In this document: one piece after another, positions 42,946 to 56,231 of the stretch
Position numbering within the stretch: the stretch's first letter is position 1
How the letters are laid out: each line of letters starts with the position of its first letter
Source: Dreissena polymorpha
Lineage: Eukaryota; Mollusca; Bivalvia; Myida; Dreissenidae
DNA length: 64,000 nt
Direction of reading: 5' to 3'
Assembly: GCF_020536995.1 (NCBI RefSeq)
Contig: NC_068366.1
Span: 33,656,111-33,720,110, forward strand
Notes under the pieces: generated by a model
The model's database searches: none
What the model was told of the DNA's origin: nothing
What the model saw: only the letters and a program-made list of their open reading frames with translations
Translations under genes and position numbers: made by a program

Positions 42946-45100
42946 GTGGTATGTGTTGTGGAAAGATGTTTCATGGTCCTCTACCAAGTTTGTTCTAATC
43001 GTTCCTTTGGAATCAAAACTGGCAACGCCCTAGGGGTAACAAATTTCCTTATATTTATGTAGTTAAAATCTTCACTCTTCTCTGAAAACGAAAGGCCCCG
43101 AGGTTTGGTATTTGACATGTAACATCGTTTGTTGGTACTCAACCTACTTCATTCTAGTCATGCCTCTTGGGTTAAAATGTGCCCTGCACAAGGGGGGGGC
43201 CCAGGGGGGTCACATTATTTATATAGAGTTATATAGCAAAATAACTTAAATAATAAAATAATGTGTCTTTGAAACAGCTTTGATGGTGGTATGTGACATT
43301 TAATAATTATTGTTCAAATTATGCCCCAGGTGTAAGCGGAAAAAAAACAAGTGGTCACATGATCTATATAAAGGTTTACAGTAATTAACTTTAAAAATTG
43401 TCTTCTTAAAATGCATGGGTAAGGGTTTTGATATTTGACATGTTACATCATATTTATAGTGGTTCCCTACAAAGTTAATGCAAAGATGTGAATTAAATTG
43501 ACAAATCAGGAATAATAATACAAAGTAAATTAGAAAATTCACGCAGATTGAAGTTATCCACTATCAAGAAATATTAACACTTAATAATAACTTTTCAAAA
43601 ATTGTAATAATGCTGTAGGACAATTACAATAATACTGTCATGTTTTAATTATTTTTGAATAACATTTAAAACCATGGTCTATTTAGTTTTGACATGCTAT
43701 ACCATGGGCAACCATAGTCAACCATAGTATCACATGGAGGTTACATGATTCATCAGGTAATGCTCATCTCTGCCATGGTAAATGATGGTCAACCATGTTC
43801 CTTACATTATGTTTTATAACAGTGTTAAATTGGCGATAATGATAAAACCTGAACAGCTATTAAAATGAAGGAAATACAATGATTACAATGGTCTACATTT
43901 CATCTCACTTAAAAAGGGTAAACCAATCGTGTAATAGCATATGCATAAGGTCCACTCCTCGAATCTTTTACAAAGAATGAAGAAGGAGTTAACGGTTACC
44001 TGCACTACATGATGCGCTGATATTGAACACGCCATTCACACATGCTCAGTCCCTATTATTTATTACTCGTCCAAAGCATGGACACAATTTCAGCGAAAGG
44101 CTGAGTAGTTCTAATATACCAACTTCCTGTACATTAAAAAAAAAACCTTTGTGTTTACAAAATTCTTCAACACATTTTTCGTCAATAACAGCAACAGCAT
44201 TTTGTTGGATTATTACAAGTTATCAAATTGCAAAGTAAAGATATTTTAAACTACACTTATATCTGGACTATTTAATATAATTTAAATGTTATACATAATA
44301 GTTGTGTCACTGAATCGGTCTATGAATTTTATAGTGAAGATGATTTTACTTTTTTCCAGTATGGTCTTTTTTTCTAAAGACCATTTTATTAAGAGACCAC
44401 TTTTGGTTACTCCCGTGATTGGCGGCTTAATACAAGATTGACTGTAATGATCAAGATATAGGTGATATATATCTCTGCTTTTTGGATATAAATACTAACT
44501 TGGTACGATTTTACCTTGTTAATAAGCTCTGTTTCTATCCCAAATCTGTGTTCATGTGATGGTGCCTATTATTCCCGTATAAAGCGGTAATTACCAGCAT
44601 TATAGTGGCCTCAAATTGTGCAATATTTACTGAAGGCCCTTAATCTGTGGGCAATATATAACATGTGGATCCAATTATGTTGCAATTTATCCATACCCGG
44701 GCGTATTCAATGTGATCAGCATTCATAAATGAAAGCGTTGTGGTTGTGATGGTGACAATTTAAATTTTTTACATTTTCAGTGGAATATTATTTAACTAAC
44801 CCTCAGGATTTTTTGGAGAATAGTCAATACTGGTTTGTTTTTTAGTGTATGAAATTTAATGTGTGTAATCGGTATTGTATCTTTATAATGCTTTTATAAT
44901 TTACATTATCTGAGCTATTACATAGAAATGTGTTTTCAACTGTCAGCAATACATTATTGTTTTATACATTTATACCAACTTTGAACAGATGATTTATTTT
45001 ATTAGAAAGCAATTTTACAACATTAAAGTATTAATTATTATTCTTTTTCCTGGTTTATTACATACAAGATCAGTTTACCAGCAATCTAGCAGGTTTTTTT
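42946..45100. other. Unassigned AT-rich sequence
   Basis: No gene or family recognised; several CCATGG-centred short palindromes around 43670-43800. Confidence 0.5.
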
Positions 45101-45595
45101 TAAGCGAGATTATACGATTTTGTCAAATATTTATTCATTTATATAAAATGTTAAAAAAAACTTATTAAACATATATTTTAATATAAATTAAAATAAAAGT
45201 TCAGAAGAACATGTGTCGAAAAATGCCAAATAAGCCAGATATTTAATTCTGAAATCGAAAAAGGCTGTGCAGTCGAATTCGCCAGCATGTAAATCAGACA
45301 TGTACGATGTGAATCTAAATTTAGTTTAACGGTTCATTTTAAATTCCTGCAACAATATCTATTCATATGACACATGAACACTAACTAAAAAGACGAATGC
45401 TTAGGTTATTGTAGGAAAATATGTATGAAATATCTTCGTCACAATCGGCTCGGGGCGCTTATTTGTCTTTGCTGCATTTTATGAAATTCGTCTTCATTGT
45501 ATAATTTTTCTTGCCTATTTTGTGTTATTGTAACATTTTTTATCAATATATTACAATTTAACACATACAAAAAAATCGTACAATCTCGCTTTAAC
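45101..45595. repeat. TIR element of about 495 bp
   Basis: TTAAGCGAGATTATACGATT faces AATCGTACAATCTCGCTTTAA (shortened). AT-rich interior, non-coding. Confidence 0.6.
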
Positions 45596-47463
45596 TGCAC
45601 AACCCAAACTAAGTTAATTGCTTATAACAAATTAATTTAAAGAATTATGATATTATAGTGAAACTTTTAAATGACCGTCTTACTAAATACACAAAGCGAA
45701 AAATAAATGAATGTAATATAAAGAAGAAATTCACTTTGGTTATTTTATTGTAAAATTCAGGAATAAAACAAAGATTTGCCAAGTCAAATTACATTGTTAT
45801 GTTCAGTTTTTCATCATAAGTTCATGTCTAATTATCAAGTAAGACATTACCAAACACAAGTTTTCTCCTTTTTTACATGCTCAAAACATATACTATGTTT
45901 GCAAACTATATAACCTAAAATTGAATTTAAACCAGTTTATAATATTTCTTTATGTTTTTATTGTAATGTATTCATAAACATGTTTAGGTCATGACATCTT
46001 TATAAAAAAAGTATATATAATAAAGAGCATTATCTATTCCATTGTACATTTACAAAATTTACTGGACTGTGTTTGAAGCAATTATCACAAACTGTGCATT
46101 AAAAGTAACTTAATGCTTTTATAGTTTAACTCAAGGTCTTACTTATTTAAATGCACTTTGTTTAGAATGAACTTTCTTAATGGTGATTTTATTGCACTGG
46201 CCTTCGCTTATTAGTAACGTGGTGATGGTGAAATGACAAACCAGGGGGATTTAATGTAAGACTCGAAATGAATTGTTAATTTCCAATGACCATTTCTAAC
46301 AATGGGTTGAAAATGACGAAATGTTGAGGAGTAGATTAGTACAGATGATAAGATTATGTGGGAAAGTGTCGGCCCGGGGAGGTAGGTTAATGGCTTTGGT
46401 CATCGCACAGGGCAGGAATGGGCATAACACAAGGTTGGCGATTTGGTGTAGGTGAATCAATACATTTTATTACTACTTAATAATGTGTTGCATTATAGTG
46501 AGTGGGTCAGGTGGAATGCACAAATAAACAAAGACAGCGGGTCGAGTTAAAAGATTTATGCAAATGAAGGGTTACAGTGGGTCTAAGAAATTGACAATTC
46601 TAAATCATTATTTGTTTACCGGCAGAATATTGAATACAATAATGAAAATGCTTAAGCAAATAATACTTTCATCACTGTCTTATGAAAAGTGAGCTTTTGG
46701 CTATTCAAATTATATTGTTTTTATTAAGGAAATATATAAGACATATATAGTTTTACATTTCCTTTTTTTTTAAATTATTTATCCAAAAAAATCTTAAATA
46801 TATTTAAATTATTTTGTTACATTTGTTGCTATTTCATCTGGGTCAAAAAAGAGAAAAAATGAAAAAATGTCAGTGATTAAATTGACATTATTTCAAGCCA
46901 AGTTATGTTTCAAAAACTGAAAAAGGGGTTATAAGATTTAGGGATAGTAAATAATGAAAAAGATGTTTATTAATTGTTGCTTAAACGGCATAATTTTATA
47001 TTTATTAAAGGGTTGCAGATTGGCTATAAAAGTCCCATATAGTATTACTATACTAGCATATTTTTTATTGCATATTATAGCCTTAGAATGCCCAAGGTTA
47101 TTTTTAAGTTTTAATGGGGATTTTGCGTTCAGCCAATCAGCGATCACAGTGCTAATTTACCATTTTGGCGGGTTCTTCATTTTGAACTTTGAACGTAGAA
47201 TTAAAATGAATCTCAGCGGAACATCATTTCTAAAGTGTATTATACTATTAATAACATGGTATTGGAAGTATTTCATATCCATGAAAAGTATGAATTTCCA
47301 AGTAATGGATTTTGTACTTATAACATATGGGTTCAAATTTAGGTATTAGTAAAAGCCAGTAGTAATTAGTGTAATACTTTCCTGAATATGTTGCTTTTTT
47401 TAAGCAACCAATTGATGTTTCTTAACAACATGATGCCCTGTGACAGCCTGAAAACCTTACATG
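45596..47463. other. Unassigned AT-rich sequence
   Basis: A 131-codon frame at 46954-47349 is Ile/Leu/Phe-rich from AT-rich DNA and has no recognisable motif; I do not call it a gene. Confidence 0.45.
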
Positions 47464-48031
47464 TTAATATGAGGGGGTAATCACGTGATAGTCAAGATGG
47501 CAACGTCCATACCGATACATTTATTTGTTGCTGTTTTATAACCTTTATTACTACTGTTTATTTTTTTAATGACGCTCACTTTCCAGCCATATAAGTAAAA
47601 AGGTGATTAGCGTTTATTTTGTATTTAAATTCGCTTTATATCTTGACTTTACTCCCAGCAAATTCTCTTAGTGGAACCCTAATAAGGTAATCTCGCTAAG
47701 AAAATTCACACCGAGTAAAGTCCAGATATAGAGCGAATATTACCATGAAATAAAAGCTAGTAACTGTCTCCCTAATATGGCTGGAAAGTGAGCGGAATAA
47801 AAAAAATTATACAAGTAATAAAGGGTATAAAACAACGAAATATACCTGCATCAGCATGGAAGTCGCCATCTTGTTTGTCACGTGATTACCCCCTCTGTTA
47901 ATGCTACCTGCATCAGCATGGAAGTCGCCATCTTGTTTGTCACGTGATTACCCCCTCTGTTAATGCTACCTGCATCAGCATGGAAGTCGCCATCTTGTTT
48001 GTCACGTGATTACCCCCTCTGTTAATGCTAT
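47464..48031. mobile_element. Palindromic element with triplicated right end
   Basis: Arms GAGGGGGTAATCACGTGAT and ATCACGTGATTACCCCCTC-like ends enclose a palindrome with GCTCACTTTCCAGCCATAT near 47580 and its complement near 47780. The right 62 bp, including GCATGGAAGTCGCCATC, occur three times (about 47846-48031). Flanks TGTTAATAT and TGTTAATGC suggest a 7-9-bp target duplication, as in Mutator-like elements. Confidence 0.75.
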
Positions 48032-48068
48032 AGTAAATGAAAAGGTTTTAGAAATTTATTAACGCTTA

Positions 48069-48362
48069 TTAACCCTTTCCCACTGAGAAGCAAAGTTAAA
48101 ATGGCTATATGCAACCATCATAAAACCAGAACAGCCTGCAAATAACTTACAATCTGATCAGCTTTATGCTGTTTGCTGCTCATCAGTATTTCAAGGTTGG
48201 AAATGAAGTGTTTAAAAGTATTTAAATAGTAAATAGTGAAACATATTATTAAAATAGTATTTCAAAAATATGAAAAATATTATAAAATAGTATTTCATTT
48301 AATTTGATTTTCTAAGAAACAACAAATGGGTCAAAATACGTATCTTAACTGTAAAGGGTTAA
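48069..48362. repeat. Family C MITE copy 2
   Basis: TTAACCCTTTCCCACTGAG to ACTGTAAAGGGTTAA; inner CCAGAACAGCCTGC. Longer than copy 1 through an AT-rich expansion with ATTATTAAAATAGTATTTC. Confidence 0.75.
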
Positions 48363-49563
48363 AAGCCCATTTTCGAGGTCCGCCCCTGTGCTGCATCTGT
48401 AGTACATGTAATTACTAATACATTGCGAGATACATGAATGAAAATGGACACGATTGAATGGTGGACGGATGATCAACTGGTAACAATGGTCATTGACCAT
48501 ATACAACAGATGACCAGTGGCCGTAGGTTAAGGTTGTATAACTGATTTTGATGAGCTTGCATGCGGGTAGATTGATTAAATTCATAAATATTATAAGCGG
48601 TGACATTTCAATGAAAATTACACTACTTTAAATGGATTTTAAATCAGTTATGTTAAAGGAAGTACTTTAGGTTAGTTTCTCATGTATTGTTGCGGTTCAT
48701 TGAACTTTTCAAAAATTTGATTTAAGTATAAAGCTATTGTTGTTTTGGTATCATTGTAAAAACAAACTTAACTGTAATGTATTTAAAATAAGAAGTTAAT
48801 GTCACTAGAAAACAGAATCACAGCTGATATTTCAGTCATATAACTCATGTTTCAAGTTAGTTGATTTCTGTGGTAAGGATATTTGTTTGAGATCATTTCT
48901 GTGATGTGGATATTTATATTAAATGATTATTTTTGTTATGTTTTTTTTTTTTAAGTGAGTATGCAGATATTGAGGTTATATGGACTGAATTCATTCCAAA
49001 TGAGAATTTATTCAACTTCTGTGTTCTGAATATTTATTTTAAATGATTATTTTGTGATATGTGTATGTGTGTTTTGAAGTGAATATGCAGATATTGAGAT
49101 GCTATGAACACTATTTTAAATGAGAATTTATGAAATATTTATATCAAGTACTAGTATGTGATATGTACATCAAAAGTAATACTTGCAAGCTTATTTCTGT
49201 GATTTGGATATAAGTTTAATTGAATGTGTATGTGACATCTAAAGTTGGAAACTGATTTTATACGAGTCTTTCTTGGGATAAGTATGAGTATTTCTCTTTT
49301 TGAGAGTCACTGATGGTGGGATAATGTGGCCAGTCTATGTTTGGGGTTGTGTGGTGTGTGCCGTAAAATTCTTCAATCAGTCTACAAAGGAAAAATACGA
49401 AAAATTAATGTTTGACGAATAATAATGGTTTTACAGTACATCCTATCTTCATTGTGTTAAACACAAATATGGAGTCCAAATTTGTGCATAAGGTACAAAC
49501 AAGTTGTTTGTATCTGCTATTGCATCTATATAAAAAGGGTTTTGGGGTTTGCAAAACTATTTT
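48363..49563. other. Unassigned AT-rich sequence
   Basis: Includes two related stretches (about 48880-48975 and 49015-49095) sharing GAGTATGCAGATATTGAG-like motifs; no gene. Confidence 0.45.
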
Positions 49564-49852
49564 TATGCCCCCGAAGGTGGGCATATAGTGATAACATTTC
49601 TGTCTGTCTGTCTGTCTGTCCGTCACACTTTGCTTTAAGGTTTTGAAAATTCCTCATAACTTCTTTGTCGCTTCAGATGTAACCTTCATATTTGGTATGC
49701 ATGTGTATATGGACAAGGCCTTTCCATACGCAAACACTTTTTGACCCCTTACCTTGAACTTAGGGTCCGCGTTAAGGTTTCCAAATCTGCGTTTAGGTTT
49801 CGAAAAAGCTGTTTTCGGGGGCATATGTCATCCTATGGTGACAGCTCTTGTT
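49564..49852 (+). mobile_element. Helitron-like element, family F copy 4, short core
   Basis: Same ends as the copy at 28108 (GTCATCCTATGGTGAC hairpin, CTCTTGTT) but with one core unit; 5' hairpin TATGCCCCCGAAGGTGGGCATA, given in part. Shows that the core number varies between copies. Confidence 0.75.
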
Positions 49853-49883
49853 TATTTCATTAACTTTTGAGATGTTGCATAAG

Positions 49884-50107
49884 TTAACCCTTTCACACTA
49901 TTTGGCTATTTGCAAAAAGCATTAAAAACCAGGACAGCCTGTGAGTTACTTTTAGTCTGTTAGGTTTTTATGCTATTTGTTGCTCGTAAGTATCTTAGGT
50001 TTGAAATGAAGGCTTGAACTTTAATCTAGATAAAAAAATCTTACATTAAATTTTATTTTGTAATTAACTACAAACTGGTCAAAGTGCATATCTGAGTGCC
50101 AAGGATT
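49884..50107. repeat. Family C MITE copy 3, right end eroded
   Basis: TTAACCCTTTCACAC, inner CCAGGACAGCCTG; the end reads GCCAAGGATTA rather than GGGTTAA and has been drawn into a tandem array. Confidence 0.65.
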
Positions 50108-50226
50108 ATTTCTCACTGTAATAAGGATGCTCCAGGCTGAGTGCCATGGGTTATTTATCACTGTAATAAGGATGCTCCATATCTGAGTGCCATGGGTTAT
50201 TTCTCACTGTAATAAGGATGCTCCAT
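50085..50226 (+). repeat. 56-bp tandem, about 2.5 units, built on the MITE end
   Basis: CTGAGTGCCATGGGTTATTT and CACTGTAATAAGGATGCTCC recur in order, the first unit overlapping the right end of family C copy 3. Confidence 0.75.
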
Positions 50227-50330
50227 GACAGAAATCATCCAAATCTTTGTTAAACATGCTTTGTTAGTTATGTAAAAGTTAATATAGAAAATAGGATCAA
50301 AATTCCGCCTGGAATACCAACAAGTTTCGG

Positions 50331-50965
50331 GTCCCCTTCTCAAAAAAGTGAGCAAAACGAACATTTAACATACATTTTGAGTGTGTTTAACGTGGCGTAG
50401 TTGGCACTGCGTTTTATGTGCGCTTTTTTTTAACAAGTGAGTTTTTACAAAATAAAAAAAGAACAGGAAATGCGTCAAATGTGCGCCTTATGTGGGTTTA
50501 AGTGCGCTTAAACTTGATAAGAAAAAGTTTTCTTAAGACTGTGTCAAAATATGCGCTTGTATGTGGTTAAAAACTGCGCTTTTAAAAGAGTTATTTTGTC
50601 CATTTGTATAAGTGTGTTTTTTGCTGCCATTCATGTGTGTAAAATGTGCGCTTTTATGTGAGTTTAAAACTGCGCTTTTAAGTGCGTTTAATGTGAGCTT
50701 TATAAGTCAGTATGGATAAAAAGCGCACATTAAACACACTTTAAGCATAGTTTAAACCCACATAAAACAACACATCTTGGTAAAATGTGCGCTTTTTGGA
50801 AATTTTTAACTGCGCTTAAGTGAGTTAAATGTGCATTTTTTTGTTAGTCAGTTCTAATAAAAAACACACATTTAACTCGCTTATAGCGCAGTTTTAACCC
50901 ACATAAAACGCACATTTTACGCATGTGAATGGCAATCAGAAAACGCACTTTTAAAAGCACACATT
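50331..50965. repeat. GCGCTT-rich degenerate palindromic array, left
   Basis: Alternates AAGTGCGCTTTTATGTG-type phrases with their complements (AAAAGCGCACATTAAAC). Bounded on the left by GGTCCCCTTCTCAAAAAAGTG. Non-coding; type unknown. Confidence 0.6.
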
Positions 50966-50984
50966 TGTGTTAAAGGTTTTTGCC

Positions 50985-51483
50985 TTAAAGGGGCCTTTTC
51001 ACAGATTTTGGCATATTTTGAAGTTTGTCATTAAATGCTTTATTGATAAATGTAAACATTGGATCTTAAGCTCCAGTAAAAAATTAAGAATAAAATTTAA
51101 AAAAGGAAAAAAAAGTATCGAACCAGTGACCCCCGGAGTCCTGGAGTTAGTCTGAAGTAAAAACGCATTAGCCCTGTCGGCTATTCCGCCGGGTATACAC
51201 AGTTTAATATTTTATACCTTATATAAGCAATCTTCGTAGTTTCGTAAATCTAAACGACAACAACAGAACTCTCCAAATTATTCAATTGTTTCGCGTTGCA
51301 ACGCTTTATAATTTTTAGGTTTTCAAATCGTCAAAAGATACATATAATGGCTATATTGGACTATGGTAAATGTTCAGTAATACTGTTTCCTCACAAATAT
51401 CATAACTAAAATGAAAATTTGCGAATCTGAAACAACTTTTTTCAATTTTGTCAATTTACCAAACCGTGAAAAGATACCTTAAA
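50985..51483 (+). mobile_element. Family E copy 4
   Basis: TTAAAGGGGCCTTTTCACAG to CCGTGAAAAGATACCTTAAA. The tRNA-like core is more eroded (TATCGAACCAGTGACCCC). Confidence 0.75.
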
Positions 51484-51791
51484 CAGAGTTGATTCAATTG
51501 CATGTCAAAAGTTTTAAAATGCAGATATGAAATAAAAATAAAATGTAAGTAAACTAGTATATTTTTTAATAATTACAAGATAATTAAATTTTACACTTTA
51601 TTGTGATCCAACATTATAACATTTATTAACATACATGAACAATTTAATTTCAATGATGACAATTTGGTGAAAAATACATAATTAGATTATAAATAAACAA
51701 ACATAATGGGCTACTTAACAGTATAGACACAGTAAAAATGTTGACTCCTGTTGAACAATCATTATACACAAAATAACATGAATCAAAGAAA

Positions 51792-51892
51792 TTAATATAA
51801 TCCGTTCATTTGGTCTTTGAGGCGACAGAGCCCGGTTCTCATCTTCCTTTCAACCCATACCACAGGTAAGTCAAATTTCTTTGCAGCTGTCT
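51792..51892 (-). CDS. Possible terminal exon of an unrecognised minus-strand gene
   Basis: After an acceptor-like CATTACAG, 32 codons read through to TAA with well-mixed composition (ETAAKKFDLPVVWVERKM, then GLCRLKDQMNGLY). I do not recognise it. Short open pieces lie upstream on the same strand near 52130-52230, but no convincing donor links them. It may be a decayed gene or transposon fragment, or chance. Confidence 0.2.
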
Positions 51893-52446
51893 CTGTAATG
51901 AAGCATTTAATGATATATGCTGATTTGTTTACTTTTCACTTTACTCTTAAAAAATTAGTTTGATACTTAACATTCACAAAAACCTCATTAATGTTTAAAG
52001 GTTTTGTTTTTATAACATGACCAGCATAATATAAGTACATCAAGCACACTTCCATAGCCATTAACATGCCAATTATGGCCTGACTTATGTACTTTTGGAG
52101 GCCAGGATGAGGTCCCATAGGTCAGGTACCAGCTCCCGGTTTCTCCCCAGCTCCCTTCATGAAGCAGTCTTTAACATTCTTTCCAAGGGATCTTCCGATC
52201 AATGTAAATTTCACCTTGGGATTTAACCTTCAAATTTAAAATATAAAAGTTCTCATTTATATGGGGTAAAGAAATCTGTACATAAATGAACATATATAGG
52301 TATAAATAACATTTAAGATTACAATAACCATAAAATACAGCCATTATGATTCAAATGGCATCGTTTTTCCTTAAAATTGCATTACATTTACTTATCCATT
52401 TACATTTCCCAGTGACAATACATAAATATGATAATGATCATAATTA

Positions 52447-54303
52447 ATTCAATCAGGGGCGTAGCCAGACATAAAGGAATGTTACGCACAAATGGGGTAG
52501 GGGGTGACCTCCTCCAGCTGGTGGGGATTCGGGGGGCCTCTCCCGAGAAGCTTTTAAAAATCATATCATAAATGGTAGGCGCTGAGGTGTATTTGAGGGG
52601 ATATTTGGCACTTAATATTACATCCTGTATTTATCTGAAAAGTGCTTTCACTTGATGGGACAGGTCAAGAAGTCATGAGACTTAATAAACTAATAATGAT
52701 AATACTATGTTCAAACTTTATTTCTGCTATTTGACTCTGTGGTTTAATTAATTATCAAATGATAGACATTGTATGTCATTGTCATTTAGCTTGGCTTGTG
52801 TATAAATCTACTAGTTCAATTGTCATGAAAGATAAGTGTCAAACGCCTTTTCCTCGTTTCTGCAAATAGCTCATGAACTCTAGCTGCGTTCAGTTCCCTA
52901 TCCCTGAACGTTAATGAGACCAACTCCAGACATGCATCCAGTAGTCATAGTTGACCTCAAGTAGGTTTTAAGGCGTCTCATGGTACTAAACGAGCGTTCT
53001 GTTGAAGCAGTTGATACTGGCATCGCAAGCAAAAGGGGGAAGCACCTAGCAACATTCCGATACAAGTGTTCAGGTAGAGCAGCGTGGTTTCCAGAGAAGG
53101 CGTAGATTGAATCTGTGTCTGTTCACAGCAGAATTTCGAAATGAAATTTTTTATATGAAATGTTTCTAGGTTAACTTCAAAATCCGCCTTTGCTGCCGAG
53201 ACGATTGCGTTTGTTCGTTGATCATTGAGGTCTTGAACACGATCTGGTTATAGGTACTGCATGGCATATCTTTCATTTCCTTGTAAAAGCCGTACGTTGT
53301 TGAAGCTCTGCAAGTAAATGGTCCGCAAATGGTAAATACATATTGACCCTCCAGTAGTGGAATGCGGTAGCAGCCGGTGCATTAGGGCGGTTCTGCTGTC
53401 GTCCTGCACGTGGAAATGTAGGTTCAACATCAACGGAGCTTGCCATTTCAACGGCTTTTTCAAACAATGCCTGCTATAGAAGGGGATCGTTGCGTTTTGT
53501 CTCTACCTGTGTTTTAACGACCTCATCTTCCGTTGCAGCTTGCAGAAAATCGCATGAATTAAGTAGCATGAAGTTGTTTTGAGAGCGGCATACACGCAGA
53601 CAGAACATGCTCTACGACCACCAGTGTAAAAATGAAACTAAACTGTGTAATAGCTGCTTTATAAGCGCCAGCCTTAGCATCATTATGTTTGGCTAAATCT
53701 TCAAGTGTGCGCACAACCGTTCCAAATGAAGCTTTGAATGTGAAAAGGGCTCGGTTCTGGCCGCCCAACGGGTCTCGCACAAAGTTTTGAGTTTGGTCAT
53801 CTTGTCCATCTCAATCCAATCCGCATCACTTTTGCTAAGGAATTATTGAAACCGTAATAACCTCTTGGCTGGAGTACTGGAAACAAAATGCTATTTCCTA
53901 GACGGTCGTCATCATGTTTCTTGCAAAGGGCTCTTTGGACGCTTGAAAAACAGCAAGATTTTAAATAAATGATTGCGCTTTGCAATGTATATAAAGTGTT
54001 CTTGGAACAACTTGTTGAATGCGGGCTTTGACACCGCGGTGACAACTAAACATGTTTGCGGCCCCTTCGTACCCTTGGCCTCTCATCACTTCAGATTCAA
54101 ATGACTAAAAGTAGTCTCGTAAATTATTGCTCTGAATTATCAGACTTGAGGAGATCTTAAATACTTACGGACATTAAGGTTAACCTCCTAAGGCAATAGG
54201 CTTACACTTTAAACCTTTTTTGGCAATGTTTACATTTTATTTTTTCTCAATGATGTTACGCACGTGCGTAAGTGCGTATCACTGGCTACGCCCCTGATTC
54301 AAT
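52447..54303 (-). mobile_element. Broken hAT transposon, 1.84 kb
   Basis: The element is 52454-54296 with ends CAGGGGCGTAGCCAG and CTGGCTACGCCCCTG, flanked by ATTCAAT (7 bp; hAT usually makes 8). The minus strand carries scattered transposase pieces in three frames: HNDAKAGAYKAAITQ, YLPFADHLLAELQQR, and the C-terminal signature STASTERSFSTMRRLKTYLR near 52945-53020. These match the ZMYM/DUF4371-type hAT transposase. Stops and frame changes split it and the N-terminal zinc finger is absent, so it is inactive. Confidence 0.85.
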
Positions 54304-55365
54304 TAACTAAATAAAAAAAGGATGCAGAAATGAAAATACAAACCTGTTGCAACTGTTATTCAGTATTCCAAAAATTCAGGCAGGTGCTGAACTATGAGAC
54401 CATCACTTTAATCACCCACTTTGAATCTCTTTTGCAACAAACTTATTGTTGATTTACACATTGTAGTAAATACACATTGTTTTCATCACACAATACTTCA
54501 TGCTGAAAGTCTTTCAAGACATTTTACACTAGAATAATAAGTCTTAATGTTCTTCAATAATACCTATAATCTAGCTCTAAGTCAGTTGCTGAAACCTGCT
54601 TGCTTTAAAAAAATAACTACCTAGCTGTGGTTCAATATAGAACCAATCAAAAGTTGATTGTTTTCAAATAGATGGTGACTGAACCAATCAAAAGTCTATC
54701 AACACCCCTTTGTTAGGCTAGATGGAGGACTGATAGGGACTGGCTAATCTCTTTATCTGATTCTTATCTGGTTCAGCCAAAAATTACATTATTTGATAAA
54801 TATCCTCTGATAATGCACATTTCAACACCATAATATTTATTGAATAATTCCAGGGACATATTCACAGCACCCTTAGCACATTATATTTAATTGGAAATAT
54901 TTAAATATAACATGCTGAATGGTGTTAGCAAATAATAATAATATTATAAATATTATTTTAATTGCCTTTTAAAATGTACATGTATGTTTATGGTCAATGT
55001 GGTAGACATTAATTGTATTGGGGTTAAATATCAATATAAGAATGTTCAAATACTTATTTTTTATGTTGAGGAGATATAATTGATGCTGGCAAGCCCAAAT
55101 AATATTTTGACACTTTCAATATTTTAAATTAATTACCCACAGCCTGATTTAGTTGTATTTGCCCTTTTAATAGCTGTTATACCGATTCACATATTTTATG
55201 AGCAGACAAATTGCAACAAAAAGACAATTAACATTATGTGAAGATCAAAAACAATTCAGTACAACCAGTAACCGCTTTGAATTCAAACTGCACATTATAT
55301 TATAACAGGTATATTACTATGTTAATTCATTTGTTGTAAATAAATTAAAGACACACTTTCTTAGA
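54304..55365. other. Unassigned AT-rich sequence
   Basis: Short direct repeat of GAACCAATCAAAAG (54640-54692). No gene seen. Confidence 0.45.
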
Positions 55366-55790
55366 AGTGTGCTAAACGTGTGTCTTTTAAGATTTATCAT
55401 TTTAAAGCAGATGTATGATAAAAGCGCACTTATGAAATAAAAGACTAACTTATGCTTTAAAAGACGCACATCAAAAAAGAAAAAACGCACTTTTGTACGA
55501 AAAAAACAACATCTGCAAATCTTAAAACACACTTCTTAGATAAAAGACTAACATTCTGCTCACATCTACACTCAAAAGCGCACTTGATGAGAAAAAAAAA
55601 CGCACTAAAAACTAACTGTTTTACTTAAAAACTCACTTGGAAAGAAAAAAAAACACAAAATGTGAACTTAAACACACTTATGCACACTGAAAACACAGAT
55701 ATTTACTAAAAACACAGAATTTATGCACTTTTAAGTGTGCTAAATGTGTGTTTTGTTAAAAAGTGAGTTTTAATTCGAGAAGGGTCTGCA
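55366..55790. repeat. GCGCAC-rich degenerate array, right
   Basis: Same phrases as the array at 50331 (AAAAGCGCACTT, GTGTGCTAAATGTGTG), ending AAGTGAGTTTTAATTCGAG then AAGGGTC, which is the inverted form of the left border there. Confidence 0.55.
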
Positions 55791-56231
55791 CATAACATGA
55801 ATGTCAGTCAAGTTTGTGGAAACAAACAACATTTTGTTTAAGCCTTATTACAGTCAGATCTTTACCTGTGCAGCCACTGATTTGTTCAGAATGTATTCTG
55901 CCTGTTGTCATATGACAAGGAGAAAACAGTCATATATGTAGTATAAAATATTTGTATTTATTTGCAAAGAAAATAAGTACAGAATAATGTAATAATTGTT
56001 GCAATCATCAAACTATATGCATGACTTTTATCAAGATGTATTAACCTCACCGGCATGTGACATTCTAACGAAAACATATTTATTTCCTGTCTATTTAAAT
56101 TGATTGTTCTTCAAACTGATGTATGTTTTGAATTCACTTCAAAGGCATGTTCTTATTGTATAGGTATGAGTTTTAATGAGGATGAGTTTTATGTGCGTAA
56201 GTCAAAATGAACTATTCTGTTCTGTTGTCAG

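Noticed and set aside
46954-47349. 131-codon open frame with hydrophobic stretches
   Set aside because: AT-rich DNA yields Ile/Leu/Phe/Tyr-rich frames by chance; there is no family motif and no splice or promoter support.
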